Below, piece by piece: positions 51,613 to 60,833 of a stretch of 64,000 nt of DNA. The DNA is taken from assembly GCA_910574345.1 (NCBI GenBank), contig CAJSZV010000011.1:124001-188000 (forward strand), read 5' to 3'. The position numbers and the translations under genes were made by a program. The number at the start of each line of letters is the position of its first letter. Positions within the stretch are counted from its first letter, which is position 1. The notes under the pieces were generated by a model. It did no database searches. It was not told the DNA's origin and was given only the letters and a program-made list of their open reading frames with translations. The DNA comes from Clostridiaceae bacterium. GTDB lineage: Bacteria > Bacillota > Clostridia > Lachnospirales > Lachnospiraceae.

Positions 51613-51699
51613 TTAACAGCTCTAAATGCAAATAAATTTTTCTTTCCAAGCAAGCTCAGTTCTCCCCCTCCATATACATAAAACAAGCAGACTGGCTAC

Positions 51700-53418
51700 T
51701 TAAACCGGCAGACTGTCCCGCAGGCACAGCAGTCCCCACCCCAGCTGCGGATTCGGCCATACCTCATACCCCGGTATCTGTCTTGCCCCCCGCATCAGAT
51801 ACGCCTTCAGTTTCTCCCCATACAAAAACTCATCTCTCCCCTCTACGATCCCCCACTGCATCAAAAGGGCCCCGCTTCCCGTCACAAAGGGGGCGGCAAA
51901 GGAAGTCCCGGTCACCGCCTCATATCCGCCGCCGCTTTTGGGGGCCATGATCCCCACTCCCGGCGCCGCAATGTCCGGCTTCACCTGATTGGTCACCCTG
52001 GTAAAGCCCCGGCCGGAAAAATCCGCATAGGTCTGGTAATTGCTGTTGTAGGCCCCCACGGTAATGGCCATGGACGCGGCGGAGGGAATAGTCAGAGTCG
52101 TATCCGGCGTGGACCCCAGAATATAAGTGGACTGGTTGAGAACGGCAGAAGAAGGCAGCCAGAAGTCATAGCTTCCCTGAACAATCCTTTTGGGTACCAG
52201 ATAAAACACCCAGATACCGCTTTGGAGATAATCCTGGTGCAGAGGAATAAAGTCAAAATAGATCTCCTGAGCCTTGCTGTAGGGACTGGGCTCCCCATAG
52301 TACAAAAGAATCCGGGTACTCTCATAGTCGTATGTCTGCGGCCCAATGACAGCCGGAAGGGGACCCAGGAGACGTCCGGAAGGGGTTACCAGAGTAATGG
52401 TAAACTCATCCACAAAATGTTTCCACAGCTGAACCGTAATTCCCGTCTCATAGGGGGAGATGGACAGCTGCACATTCACATTTTCCCCCTCACTCAAAAC
52501 TCCCGAAATATGCCCTCCGGCTCTGGCCTCATTGCCGGAACCGATGACAATTACATTTCTTCCGTAATTAGATACCCCGTCTATGTAAGTCTCCAAAAGA
52601 CTGGTTCCGTCATGAGAACCGTAAGTGTTGCCAATGCTGATATTTACAGCCACAGGCTTTCCAAGTTCCGCCGCCCTGCGCACCACATAGTCAATGGCTG
52701 TCATCAGTTCCGTGGTCCTCGGAAATCCCAAAGGATCCGCCACGCCCAGCTTCACTACAAGAAGCTCGCTCTCAAAGGCCACTCCCCGGTAGAGTCCGCC
52801 GCTCTCCCTGCCGTTTCCCGCTGCGATCCCCGCCACTGCCGTCCCGTGGCCGCTTAAGTCCACAGAGGGCACCAGGGATCTGGCTCCCTGTCTGCTCCCC
52901 TGATTTAGGGCTTCATCAATCTCTTCTTTCGTGAATATTTTTTCCAGCGTCTGATCCCATAGCTCCAGGATTCTGGTGGTTCCGTCCTCATTTCGGAAAT
53001 CGTCATGAAAATAATCAATCCCTGAATCAATTATCGCCGCCAGACACCCTCTCCCTGTCAGATAAGGGGCATAACTGCTTCCCTCCACCTGGACATAAGT
53101 AATACAAGAGGCTGCCTTTGCCTGATTCACGGCAAAGTACAGCCTCTTTGGTTTCTCTATATATTCTACCTGGGGAAGATCACTGACTGCATCAAGCATT
53201 GACTCAGGAACCGTCAGAATAGAATACTGATTCAGGAGTTCTGTCTGTGTCACTCCCATCTCCGAAAGTCCCTCAAGGGGTCTGGAATGCTTCACAATCA
53301 CCTCCCAGGTTCTTTCCTCCGCATCATACCCGACAGCCAGTGTCTCCGAGCGCTCCAGCTCCTGCCTGTCGGCTCCTAAAGCCAGATTCAGCACATTTTC
53401 CATTTTCTGATTCTGCAT
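51700..53418 (-). CDS. Subtilisin-like serine protease, Csp (germination protease) type
   Basis: 572 aa, S8 family, catalytic triad intact: Asp in AIIDSGIDY, His in SGHGTAVAGIAAG, Ser in GTSFAAPFVTG. Between His and Ser is the large insertion with the jellyroll-like segment typical of Csp proteases. The N-terminal ~95 residues form a prodomain (ILTVPESMLDAVSDLPQVEYIEKP). No signal peptide. Csp proteins process the cortex hydrolase SleC in spores of Clostridia, though many Lachnospiraceae copies have no proven role. The ATG at 53418 is favoured; upstream in-frame codons lack a good site. Confidence 0.87.
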   Translation of the reverse strand: MQNQKMENVLNLALGADRQELERSETLAVGYDAEERTWEVIVKHSRPLEGLSEMGVTQTELLNQYSILTVPESMLDAVSDLPQVEYIEKPKRLYFAVNQAKAASCITYVQVEGSSYAPYLTGRGCLAAIIDSGIDYFHDDFRNEDGTTRILELWDQTLEKIFTKEEIDEALNQGSRQGARSLVPSVDLSGHGTAVAGIAAGNGRESGGLYRGVAFESELLVVKLGVADPLGFPRTTELMTAIDYVVRRAAELGKPVAVNISIGNTYGSHDGTSLLETYIDGVSNYGRNVIVIGSGNEARAGGHISGVLSEGENVNVQLSISPYETGITVQLWKHFVDEFTITLVTPSGRLLGPLPAVIGPQTYDYESTRILLYYGEPSPYSKAQEIYFDFIPLHQDYLQSGIWVFYLVPKRIVQGSYDFWLPSSAVLNQSTYILGSTPDTTLTIPSAASMAITVGAYNSNYQTYADFSGRGFTRVTNQVKPDIAAPGVGIMAPKSGGGYEAVTGTSFAAPFVTGSGALLMQWGIVEGRDEFLYGEKLKAYLMRGARQIPGYEVWPNPQLGWGLLCLRDSLPV

Positions 53419-53466
53419 CACCTTGTCTCTCCCGCATTCTCTTTCCTTTAAGAGTATGTGGCCGGA

Positions 53467-53499
53467 CATTAAGGTATACCCCAGGGGCATTCCTTAATG
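53467..53499. promoter_or_regulatory. 33-bp dyad upstream of the Csp-type protease
   Basis: CATTAAGG (53467-53474) and CCTTAATG (53492-53499) flank a central CCCCAGGGG. The whole 33 bp is a near palindrome, 49 bp ahead of the protease start and beyond the sufB end. It could be an operator or a small hairpin in the leader. Confidence 0.5.
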
Positions 53500-53549
53500 C
53501 ATGTCCTTCGGGCCGGCGCGCTGTGCGCGAAAAGCATATCTTTGTCTCC

Positions 53550-54485
53550 TTATTTCAAAAAACCGTTGACAATCTGGGCTTCCGCTTCCTCCTCTGTAAG
53601 GCCCAGGGTCATAAGCTTTATGATCTGCTCCCCGGCGATTTTCCCGATAGCCGCCTCGTGAATCAGGGCAGCATCCGTATTGTTGGCCGTGATCTTGGGG
53701 ACAGCGCTGATTTTGGCATTGTCCATGATAATGGCATCGCACTCGGAATGGCCTGCGCACTTGGCATTGCCGTTGATCTCAGCTATAAATACCTGGGTAG
53801 ACTCCTCTTTTGCCACGGAACGTGAGATGACGTTGGCGCTGGAGTTCTCCCCATTTAAATTCACTACAAAACCGCTTTCCGCAAACTGGCTTCCATGGGT
53901 TAAAAGGCGCTCTCTGATAATTAATTTGGCGCCCTCTGCAAGATCCGCTTTCGTCGTCCTCCTTGTAGAGTCCACGCCCTTAATCTGCACCATCTCCATC
54001 TCCATATAGCTGTTCTCTTCCATGGTCACTTCGGTTTGAGGATTCATAATCCGCCTGCCTCTTCCGTCTCCGGAACCGTAGTGCTTCTCCACATATTTCA
54101 CCTTTGCGTTCTTTCCCACAAAGAAACGATGGAGCCCGTCATGCTTGGAATCCTTGTCGCCTCCGTTATGAATACCGCAGCCTGCCACGATGACTACATC
54201 CGCATCATCACCGATATAAAAATCATTATATACCATCTCTGTCAGTCCGCTCTGGCTCAGAACCACGGGAATATGAACGCTCTCATTTCTGGTTCCCGCT
54301 TTAATACGGATATCGATTCCCTCTCCCTCCTCCTTGGAGACGATCTCAATATTGGCGGAATTCACCCGCTCCGCTAACTTTCCGTTGACTCTGATATTGT
54401 AGGCGCCGGCAGGTACTTCATGGAGGTTGGCCACTTCCTCCAAAAGCCGCATTTGAATGGAATCTACATTTCCGATATCTGCCAT
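53550..54485 (-). CDS. sufB: SufB/SufD-like Fe-S cluster scaffold protein (SmsB-type)
   Basis: 311 aa, shorter than classical SufB (~470). Beta-helix core with YNDFYIGDDADVVIVAGCGIHN, GLHRFFVGKNAKVKYVEKHYG and the C-terminal CAGHSECDAIIMDNAKI, then AALIHEAAIGKIAGEQIIKLMTLGLTEEEAE, which are family-typical. The ATG at 54485 follows AAAGGAGGG, which lies in the last codons of sufC; an upstream ATG is rejected. Only sufC accompanies it, so it fits the minimal two-gene SmsCB-type system thought to be ancestral to SUF. Confidence 0.9.
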   Translation of the reverse strand: MADIGNVDSIQMRLLEEVANLHEVPAGAYNIRVNGKLAERVNSANIEIVSKEEGEGIDIRIKAGTRNESVHIPVVLSQSGLTEMVYNDFYIGDDADVVIVAGCGIHNGGDKDSKHDGLHRFFVGKNAKVKYVEKHYGSGDGRGRRIMNPQTEVTMEENSYMEMEMVQIKGVDSTRRTTKADLAEGAKLIIRERLLTHGSQFAESGFVVNLNGENSSANVISRSVAKEESTQVFIAEINGNAKCAGHSECDAIIMDNAKISAVPKITANNTDAALIHEAAIGKIAGEQIIKLMTLGLTEEEAEAQIVNGFLK

Positions 54486-54486
54486 G

Positions 54487-55224
54487 TTATTTCCCTCCTT
54501 TATAAAATCTGCTGCAGGCATCCACTGCCGAGGCGGTTCCCAAAAGCCCTGGCAGTATCTCTTCCTTTGGCCCATGATTTGTGATCCGCCCATCCGCTAT
54601 GACTACAATCTCGTCTGCAATATTCAGAATCCTTTCCTGATGGGAAATGATCAGAATGGAGCCCTGGACCGTTTCCCGCATCCGCTCAAACACGGAGATT
54701 AAGTTCTGGAAACTCCACAGATCAATCCCCGCCTCAGGCTCATCAAAGACGGAAAGCCTGGTTTTCCTGGCCAAAACTGTGGCAATCTCAATCCTTTTTA
54801 ACTCTCCTCCCGACAGGCTGGCATTCACCTCCCTGTTAATATAATCCTTGGCGCACAGGCCTACCTCTGACAGATACACACAGGCATCTGCCGCAGTCAG
54901 TTTCTTCTTCGCCGCCAGCCGTATGAGATCCAGTACCTGGACTCCCTTAAAACGGACTGGCTGCTGAAACGCATAGCTGATGCCCAGATTGGCCCGCTCT
55001 GTAATGTTCATTTCCGTAATATCATGGTCCCCGAATACGATGCGCCCCTGAGTGGGCTTCTCAATTCCCGCTATGAGTTTGGCCAAGGTGGACTTTCCGC
55101 CGCCGTTAGGTCCTGTAATTACCACAAATTTATTGTCACCGACTGTCAGGTTCAAGTCGTGGATAATCTCTTTTTCTTTCCGCTCTTCCTGTACGCCGAA
55201 TGATAAATTCTCTAATGTAAGCAT
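54487..55224 (-). CDS. sufC: SufC-like Fe-S assembly ATPase (SmsC-type)
   Basis: 245-aa ABC-type ATPase without membrane domain. Walker A GPNGGGKST, Q-loop AFQQPVRFKG, signature LSGGELKRIEIA, Walker B SVFDEPEAGID and H-loop IISHQ are all present. It drives cluster assembly on the SufB-like partner. The ATG at 55224 is 6 nt after AAGGAG (an ATG two codons earlier abuts that site). No SufS, SufU or SufD gene is nearby. Confidence 0.93.
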   Translation of the reverse strand: MLTLENLSFGVQEERKEKEIIHDLNLTVGDNKFVVITGPNGGGKSTLAKLIAGIEKPTQGRIVFGDHDITEMNITERANLGISYAFQQPVRFKGVQVLDLIRLAAKKKLTAADACVYLSEVGLCAKDYINREVNASLSGGELKRIEIATVLARKTRLSVFDEPEAGIDLWSFQNLISVFERMRETVQGSILIISHQERILNIADEIVVIADGRITNHGPKEEILPGLLGTASAVDACSRFYKGGK

Positions 55225-55255
55225 AGGCATCTCCTTATTTCTTTTCTGGTTTTAA

Positions 55256-55274
55256 ACCTGTATCAGGTATTATA
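55256..55274 (-). promoter_or_regulatory. sufCB -10 box with overlapping palindrome
   Basis: On the minus strand TATAAT (55269-55274) is followed immediately by the perfect 13-bp palindrome ACCTGTATCAGGT (55256-55268), which would cover the transcription start. No good -35 is visible. This is a natural place for a repressor of the Rrf2/IscR type or similar. The other ~200 bp to the divergent DUF4349 gene shows no further feature beyond AT-rich sequence. Confidence 0.5.
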
Positions 55275-55474
55275 TAACAGTTTCCCCATCTTTACCAGTA
55301 CTAACATTTTTCTTATCTTAATTTTCTGTGTATATTATGAAGCTTTTTTTACTTTCCTTGTACTCCCTGATCTTTTATGGTAGTCTGTAATTACCAAGTT
55401 AATTTCCTGCAGGCAGTGTCCGCTTTGACTCTGCAAAGCCCGCCGTCTCAGCAGGAAACATTTAGGAGAGGAGA

Positions 55475-56485
55475 ATGTTTATGAAAAAATCTGTAAGGAA
55501 ATGCTTAAGTCCGCCGGGGATGCCCCTTAAGAGAACCTTTGCCGCTTTTCTGTGCCTTGCCCTGCTTGCAGGCTGCGGCAGCGGATCAAAATCCCAGGAA
55601 ACGGCTGTTGCAGCGGAAACGACCGCTGCCGCCTATAATACCGCACAGGCCCCTGCCATGTATGACAGCGGTTATGAGGATTGGGAAGCATATGAAGAAG
55701 CAGGAGAAGATTATAACGGCGCCTCGGCTCTCACCAGTTCCGGTTCCATCACACCTGTGTCCTCCGCAAACCGGAAGCTGATCCGCAACGTATCCATGAA
55801 TGTGGAGACCGATGCTTTTGACGATCTTTTAAAGAAGATTCAGGAACAAGTAGTCCAGATGGCGGGATACATAGAACAGTCTGACATATCCGGCTCCAGC
55901 ATGAACAACCGTTACACGGAAGGCAGCCGCTATGCCTTTATGACAGCCCGCATCCCAAGCAATCAATTAGACCAGTTTATCGCGCTTGTGGAAAAGAACG
56001 GCAATGTGGTCTACCGCTCCGAATCCACTCAGGATGTTACCCTGCAGTACAGTGATTTGGAGAGCAGAAAAAAGACTCTGTCCGTAGAACAGGACCGTAT
56101 CTGGGCTCTTCTTGAAAAAGCCGATACTCTGGAAGCTGTCATCGCTTTGGAGGAGCGCTTGTCGGAGATCCGATACGAACTGGAATCCATGGAATCCACC
56201 TTAAAACTCTACGACAATCAGGTGGAATACAGTACTGTACAGCTCTCTGTCAATGAAGTTACCCCTATTGATTTCACTCCCACCGCCCCTGAGACTGTGG
56301 GACAGAGAATCCAAAAGGGATTTACAAAGAATGTAAAAGGTGTTGTGAATACTCTCACTGATCTGTTTATCTTCCTGATTGCCGCAAGCCCTGTGTGGAT
56401 ACCCATTGCTGCCATCGGCGGAGTGATTGCCTATATAAGCTGGAAGAAAGCAAGGAAAGCCGCAAAGTCCCAGGAGACGGAATAA
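55475..56485 (+). CDS. DUF4349 lipoprotein
   Basis: 336 aa. Lipoprotein signal with lipobox LLAGC (Cys at about 34). A disordered acidic stretch (about 40-95) is followed by the DUF4349 domain (about 97-270: LIRNVSMNVETDAFDDLL, AYMTARIPSNQLDQFI-like core, TLQYSDLESRKKTL), with a coiled coil at about 185-250. One C-terminal membrane helix (about 295-325) and a basic tail follow. Function unknown; homologues are thought to act in envelope stress or surface organisation, without proof. AGGAGAGGAG precedes the start. Confidence 0.88.
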   Translation: MFMKKSVRKCLSPPGMPLKRTFAAFLCLALLAGCGSGSKSQETAVAAETTAAAYNTAQAPAMYDSGYEDWEAYEEAGEDYNGASALTSSGSITPVSSANRKLIRNVSMNVETDAFDDLLKKIQEQVVQMAGYIEQSDISGSSMNNRYTEGSRYAFMTARIPSNQLDQFIALVEKNGNVVYRSESTQDVTLQYSDLESRKKTLSVEQDRIWALLEKADTLEAVIALEERLSEIRYELESMESTLKLYDNQVEYSTVQLSVNEVTPIDFTPTAPETVGQRIQKGFTKNVKGVVNTLTDLFIFLIAASPVWIPIAAIGGVIAYISWKKARKAAKSQETE

Positions 56486-56542
56486 TATTTCCATGGCTTT
56501 TACGGAGCCAACGTCAAAAGAGATTATCAGTCGCTAGAACAG

Positions 56543-56571
56543 ATAAGCCGGCGGAATATCCGCCGGCTTAT
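56543..56571. terminator. Bidirectional terminator between DUF4349 gene and codY
   Basis: Perfect 13-bp stem (56543-56555 and 56559-56571) with a 3-nt loop. It is followed by TTTTC on the plus strand and by ATCTG on the minus, preceded by AT pairs, so it should end transcripts of the two converging genes, at least the plus one. Confidence 0.85.
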
Positions 56572-56575
56572 TTTC

Positions 56576-57361
56576 TTATCTTATGGAATTGGAATTCTTG
56601 ATCTGTCTCAGTTCATCAAATACCACATCATTGAGAACCTTAATATAGGTTCCTTTCATCCCTGAGGACCGGGACTCGATGACTCCCGCACTTTCAAACT
56701 TGCGCAGAGCATTGACAATAACGGAACGGGTGATTCCCACTCTGTCCGCAATCTTGCTGGCGACCAATATTCCTTCGTTGCCGTCCAGTTCTTCAAAGAT
56801 ATGGGTGATAGCCTCCAGCTCTGAGAAGGACAGAGTGCTGATGGCGGACTTTACAATCTGAATCTTTCTGGTCTCCTCCGCGTTCTCCTCATTGACAGAA
56901 CGCATCATCTCCAGTCCCACTACCGTAGTCCCATACTCACTTAAAATAATATCGTCAATATCATACTGTGTATCCGTCTTGTAAATAAACAGGGTCCCCA
57001 GCCGCTCTCCTGCAATATCAATGGGGGTTATAATCGCCTGATATTTTTTAACATTCTCTTCTGCAAATCCTAAGGTAGCCAGATTCACATTCTCCTTGGT
57101 GGAAAGTATACTTAACAGACGCTCATTGAGCATCTTGTCCACAAAACCGCCCAGCTGGTCATCAATCAGTTCTTCGATCTCATCTACCCCGGGCCAGGTG
57201 CTGATACCAAGAACCTTTCCTTTCTTGCTGATAACCAGAATATTCGAATCCAATATCTCGCTTAAAACATGACAAATATCGTTAAATACTACTTTATTGG
57301 AGTTATTATTATGCAGTAATTTCCCAATCTTCCTTGTCTTATCCAGCAATTGAACGCTCAT
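56576..57361 (-). CDS. codY: GTP/branched-chain amino acid-sensing global repressor CodY
   Basis: 261 aa, normal length. The N-terminal GAF domain starts LLDKTRKIGKLLHNN, with DICHVLSEILDSNILVISKKGKVLG. The C-terminal winged helix ASKIADRVGITRSVIVNALRKFESAGVIESRSSGMKGTYIKV is nearly identical across Firmicutes. The ATG at 57361 follows AAGGAGG; an upstream start is rejected. Binds GTP and isoleucine and represses stationary-phase genes. It lies downstream of topA? No: it is transcribed ahead of nothing else here, ending at a terminator. Confidence 0.96.
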   Translation of the reverse strand: MSVQLLDKTRKIGKLLHNNNSNKVVFNDICHVLSEILDSNILVISKKGKVLGISTWPGVDEIEELIDDQLGGFVDKMLNERLLSILSTKENVNLATLGFAEENVKKYQAIITPIDIAGERLGTLFIYKTDTQYDIDDIILSEYGTTVVGLEMMRSVNEENAEETRKIQIVKSAISTLSFSELEAITHIFEELDGNEGILVASKIADRVGITRSVIVNALRKFESAGVIESRSSGMKGTYIKVLNDVVFDELRQIKNSNSIR

Positions 57362-57420
57362 TATTCGAAAACCTCCTTCTTGCCCGCAAAAAAGAGCCAT
57401 TAACTAATAGTAATACAAAA

Positions 57421-57474
57421 ATTGTATCATATCTCCCAAAAAATAACAACACTTATTGAAAGTTTTCGAATATT
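57421..57474 (-). promoter_or_regulatory. codY promoter with possible CodY box
   Basis: Minus strand TTGTTA (57444-57449), 17-bp spacer, TACAAT (57421-57426). Just upstream, AATATTCGAAAACTT (57460-57474) resembles the CodY consensus AATTTTCWGAAAATT with four mismatches, so self-regulation is only suggested. Confidence 0.6.
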
Positions 57475-57505
57475 TTAATAATTCGCTTTAAATGACAAAA
57501 TTGCT

Positions 57506-59656
57506 TTAATCCTTGCCTTCTTTTTGATTGTCGTGCAATTTTGTGGAATATCCGCACTGTCCATTGCTGCACAGCAATTTGCTTCCTTTCTCCACCATAT
57601 AGCTGCCGCACTCCGGACAGAGGGTGGCGGAGGGTTTCTGCCAGGACATAAAATCGCATTCCGGGTTATTCTCGCAGCCGAAGTATTTTCTGCCCTTTTT
57701 CGTCTTTTTGATGACCACCTCCCTGCCGCATTTGGGGCAGGGCACGCCTATTTTCTCAAAATAGGGCTTGGTATTCTTACAGTCCGGAAAGCCGGGACAG
57801 GCCAAAAATTTGCCGTGAGGACCATACTTGATCACCATGTTGCGGCCGCACTGATCACAGATCTCATCCGAAACCTCATCTGCTATGGTGACTGTCTCCA
57901 GCTCTGCCTCCGCCTTCTTAACCGCCTCGTCCAGATCCGGATAGAAGTTGCGGACTACGGTCTTCCACTCAACGGTTCCGTCTCCTACCCGGTCTAAAAG
58001 GTATTCCATATTGGCCGTAAACTGCAGATCCACAATGCTGGGAAACTTCTCCTTCATAATCCGGTTTACCACTTCTCCCAGTTCTGTCACATACAGGTTC
58101 TTATTCTCCTTTGCCACATATCTTCTGGCAATAATGGTGGTGATAGTCGGAGCATAGGTGCTGGGCCGGCCGATTCCCTGCTCTTCCAGCGCCTTGACTA
58201 AGGACGCCTCAGTGTAGTGCGCCGGAGGCTGGGTGAAATGCTGGGTGCTCAAAAGTTCCCCGAACTTGAGTTCCATTCCCTTCTCCAACTTTCCAAGAAG
58301 GGCGTTGGACTCTTCTTTTTCGTCCTCCTGTATATAGACGGACATAAAGCCGTCAAAGGCCAGTTTGGAAGCGGATAAGGTAAATTCATACTTTTTTCCC
58401 TGCCCTGCGCCGTCTCCGTCTGCACTCCCTGTCTCAGCCCCTGCCTGTACTTTCACGGAAACCGTGTGATACAGGGCGGACTGCATTCGGCTTGCGGTAA
58501 ACCGCTTCCAGATAAGCTGGTAGAGACGGAACAGATCTCTCTGAAGGGACTCCTTTACCTTGACCGGAGTCAGGGCAATATCCGTAGGACGAATCGCCTC
58601 ATGGGCATCCTGAATCTTACCTGCCGCTTTCTTTCCGCTTTCTTCCAGCGCTACATAGGCGTCTCCATAGGTCTTGGCAATATAAGTTCTGGCCGCCTGA
58701 TCCGCCTCCTCCGCCACTCTGGTGGAATCCGTACGCAGATAGGTGATCAGTCCGATGGTGCCGTGTCCCTTTACCTCCACGCCCTCGTAGAGCTGCTGGG
58801 CCAGGCGCATAGTCTTCTGAGTGGAAAAGTTCAGTGTCTTGGAAGCCTCCTGCTGCAGAGTACTGGTAGTAAAAGGCAGAGGCGCTTTCTTGCTCCTCTC
58901 GCCGTTCTTTACCTCGCTGACTCTGTAAACCCCATGTTCCAGGTCCTTTAATATCTGGTCCAGTTCTTCTTTTTTATGGATGGTGATTTTTCCATGACTG
59001 TCCCCGTGAAATTTGGCTGTCAGCGCCTTTTTGCTTCCCTCCTGAAAAAGTTTGGCTTCCAGATTCCAGTACTCTTCCGGAATAAAAGCATTGATCTCAT
59101 CCTCACGGTCACAGATCATACGCAGAGCCACGGACTGAACCCGTCCGGCGCTTAAGCCTCTCTTTACCTTGCCCCACAAAAGAGGACTGATGCTGTAACC
59201 CACCATGCGGTCTAAGATTCTCCTGGTCTGCTGGGCATCTACCAAATCCATATCCAGCTTCCGCGGCGCCTTTAAGGAAGACTTTACCGCATTCTTGGTA
59301 ATCTCATTGAAGCTGATCCGATAAACCTTCTTGCTTTTTTTCTCACTCTCTTCGTCAAGCTTCAAGGCCTTCATCAGGTGCCAGGAGATGGCCTCCCCCT
59401 CCCGGTCAGGGTCAGTGGCCAGATAGATCACATCTGCCTTCTTTACCTCTTTGCGGAGCTTTGCAAGGATATCCCCCTTCCCCCGGATGGTGATATACTT
59501 GGGCTCATAGTCATGCTCTGTGTCAATCCCCAGCTGGCTTTTGGGCAGGTCCCGCACATGGCCGTTAGATGCGTCGACCTCATAGTTTGCCCCCAAAAAT
59601 TTCTTAATTGTCTTTACCTTTGCCGGCGACTCCACAATTACTAAACACTTTTCCAT
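57506..59656 (-). CDS. topA: DNA topoisomerase I
   Basis: 716 aa type IA topoisomerase that relaxes negative supercoils. TOPRIM domain at the start (LVIVESPAKVKTIKKFL, then ATDPDREGEAISWHL), catalytic Y306 in GLITYLRTDSTR, and three C-terminal Cys4 zinc ribbons (CDQCGRN, CPKCGRE, CPECGSY and partners). The ATG at 59656 lies 5 nt after GAAGGAG; ten upstream codons are rejected. It follows dprA after 13 bp, continuing the comM-dprA-topA operon. Confidence 0.97.
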   Translation of the reverse strand: MEKCLVIVESPAKVKTIKKFLGANYEVDASNGHVRDLPKSQLGIDTEHDYEPKYITIRGKGDILAKLRKEVKKADVIYLATDPDREGEAISWHLMKALKLDEESEKKSKKVYRISFNEITKNAVKSSLKAPRKLDMDLVDAQQTRRILDRMVGYSISPLLWGKVKRGLSAGRVQSVALRMICDREDEINAFIPEEYWNLEAKLFQEGSKKALTAKFHGDSHGKITIHKKEELDQILKDLEHGVYRVSEVKNGERSKKAPLPFTTSTLQQEASKTLNFSTQKTMRLAQQLYEGVEVKGHGTIGLITYLRTDSTRVAEEADQAARTYIAKTYGDAYVALEESGKKAAGKIQDAHEAIRPTDIALTPVKVKESLQRDLFRLYQLIWKRFTASRMQSALYHTVSVKVQAGAETGSADGDGAGQGKKYEFTLSASKLAFDGFMSVYIQEDEKEESNALLGKLEKGMELKFGELLSTQHFTQPPAHYTEASLVKALEEQGIGRPSTYAPTITTIIARRYVAKENKNLYVTELGEVVNRIMKEKFPSIVDLQFTANMEYLLDRVGDGTVEWKTVVRNFYPDLDEAVKKAEAELETVTIADEVSDEICDQCGRNMVIKYGPHGKFLACPGFPDCKNTKPYFEKIGVPCPKCGREVVIKKTKKGRKYFGCENNPECDFMSWQKPSATLCPECGSYMVEKGSKLLCSNGQCGYSTKLHDNQKEGKD

Positions 59657-59669
59657 GTCGACTCCTTCT

Positions 59670-60833
59670 TTACAACTTTTTCGCATAATAATGGCTTGCT
59701 GTCTGGATAATTCTCCCCTTAAGTTCCAGCTCCAGGAGCAGAGTCAGGCACTCCCCCAAAGACAAGCCGCTTTCTTCTACAATCCGGTCTATAAATTTCG
59801 GTTGTAAATCCAGGCAACTATACACCATTTTCTCCTTCTTTGCAAGTCCATTCTCGTTTTTTTCATGAAGTCTTAACCTTTTTCCCATATGAATCTGGAA
59901 AAATTCCAGAATATCTTCCGGAGATGTGACCATACCCGCGCCCTGCCGAATCAGTTCATTACACCCCTGGCTTAAGGAATCCGTAATCCGTCCCGGCACG
60001 GCAAAAATCTCTTTTCCCTGTTCCAGACCGCAGTCCACTGTAATCAGGGAACCGCTTTTTTCTCTGGCCTCCACCACAATAATCACATCCGACAAACCGC
60101 TGATAATCCGGTTGCGCATGGGAAAATTCCTGGCTGCCGGGGCTTCTCCCGGTCTGTACTCGGAGATCACACCGCCTTTTTCCATGATCTTAAAGTACAT
60201 GGAATAATGGCTTTTGGGGTAACAGATATCCACACCGCAGCCAAGGACCGCGTAAGTATTCCCTCCAGCCAAAAGAGCGCCTTTATGACCTGCCCCGTCG
60301 ATGCCCAAAGCCATGCCGCTGACGATCTGGACTCCTGATTCGGACAAGCTCCGCCCTAAATACTCCGCCATCTGACTTCCATACTGGCTGCATGTCCTTG
60401 CTCCTACAATGGCGGCGGAGGGACAATCTTCACGGGGCAGACTTCCCCTTACATACACACATGCCGGTCTTCCATAAATGGGAAGGAGACGCTTTGGAAA
60501 CTCTTCCTCCCAAAATGCAAGAAATCTGACGCCTGCCTCTCTCATCCTCTCATATTCTTCCATGGCTTCCTTAAAACATCCCTTATGGCTGTCAAACTCT
60601 TTCCCAGTCTTTTCCCTTAAAAGTCCCTGGGACTTTAACTGCTTTCCTTCCATATTATATATGGTTTCAAAGGAATGATGCCTGTCCCAAAGGCGGCCTA
60701 TGGTAATTGCACCCATAGACGGAATTCCAGACAGCCAGTACAGATATCGTTTCTCCCGCTCTTCATCCTGTCCCTTTAGCGCAAATCGATTCTCCGGCTC
60801 CTTAAAGATATCTTCCAATGTCAGCTGTTCCAA
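59670..60833 (-). CDS. dprA: DNA-processing protein DprA
   Basis: 387 aa. Loads RecA on incoming single-stranded DNA. The Rossmann core reads AAIVGARTCSQYGSQMAEYL, then IVSGMALGIDGAGHKGAL and LGCGVDICYPKSH, then MRNRIISGLSDVIIVVEAREKSGSLITVD. A C-terminal winged helix follows. The start is taken as TTG 60833, 7 nt after GGAGG and overlapping comM by 13 nt; the upstream ATG at 60872 lies inside comM without a site. Confidence 0.95.
   Translation of the reverse strand: MEQLTLEDIFKEPENRFALKGQDEEREKRYLYWLSGIPSMGAITIGRLWDRHHSFETIYNMEGKQLKSQGLLREKTGKEFDSHKGCFKEAMEEYERMREAGVRFLAFWEEEFPKRLLPIYGRPACVYVRGSLPREDCPSAAIVGARTCSQYGSQMAEYLGRSLSESGVQIVSGMALGIDGAGHKGALLAGGNTYAVLGCGVDICYPKSHYSMYFKIMEKGGVISEYRPGEAPAARNFPMRNRIISGLSDVIIVVEAREKSGSLITVDCGLEQGKEIFAVPGRITDSLSQGCNELIRQGAGMVTSPEDILEFFQIHMGKRLRLHEKNENGLAKKEKMVYSCLDLQPKFIDRIVEESGLSLGECLTLLLELELKGRIIQTASHYYAKKL

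Noticed and set aside
57460-57474. Firm CodY box at codY
   Set aside because: Four of fifteen positions differ from the consensus; kept only as a possibility.
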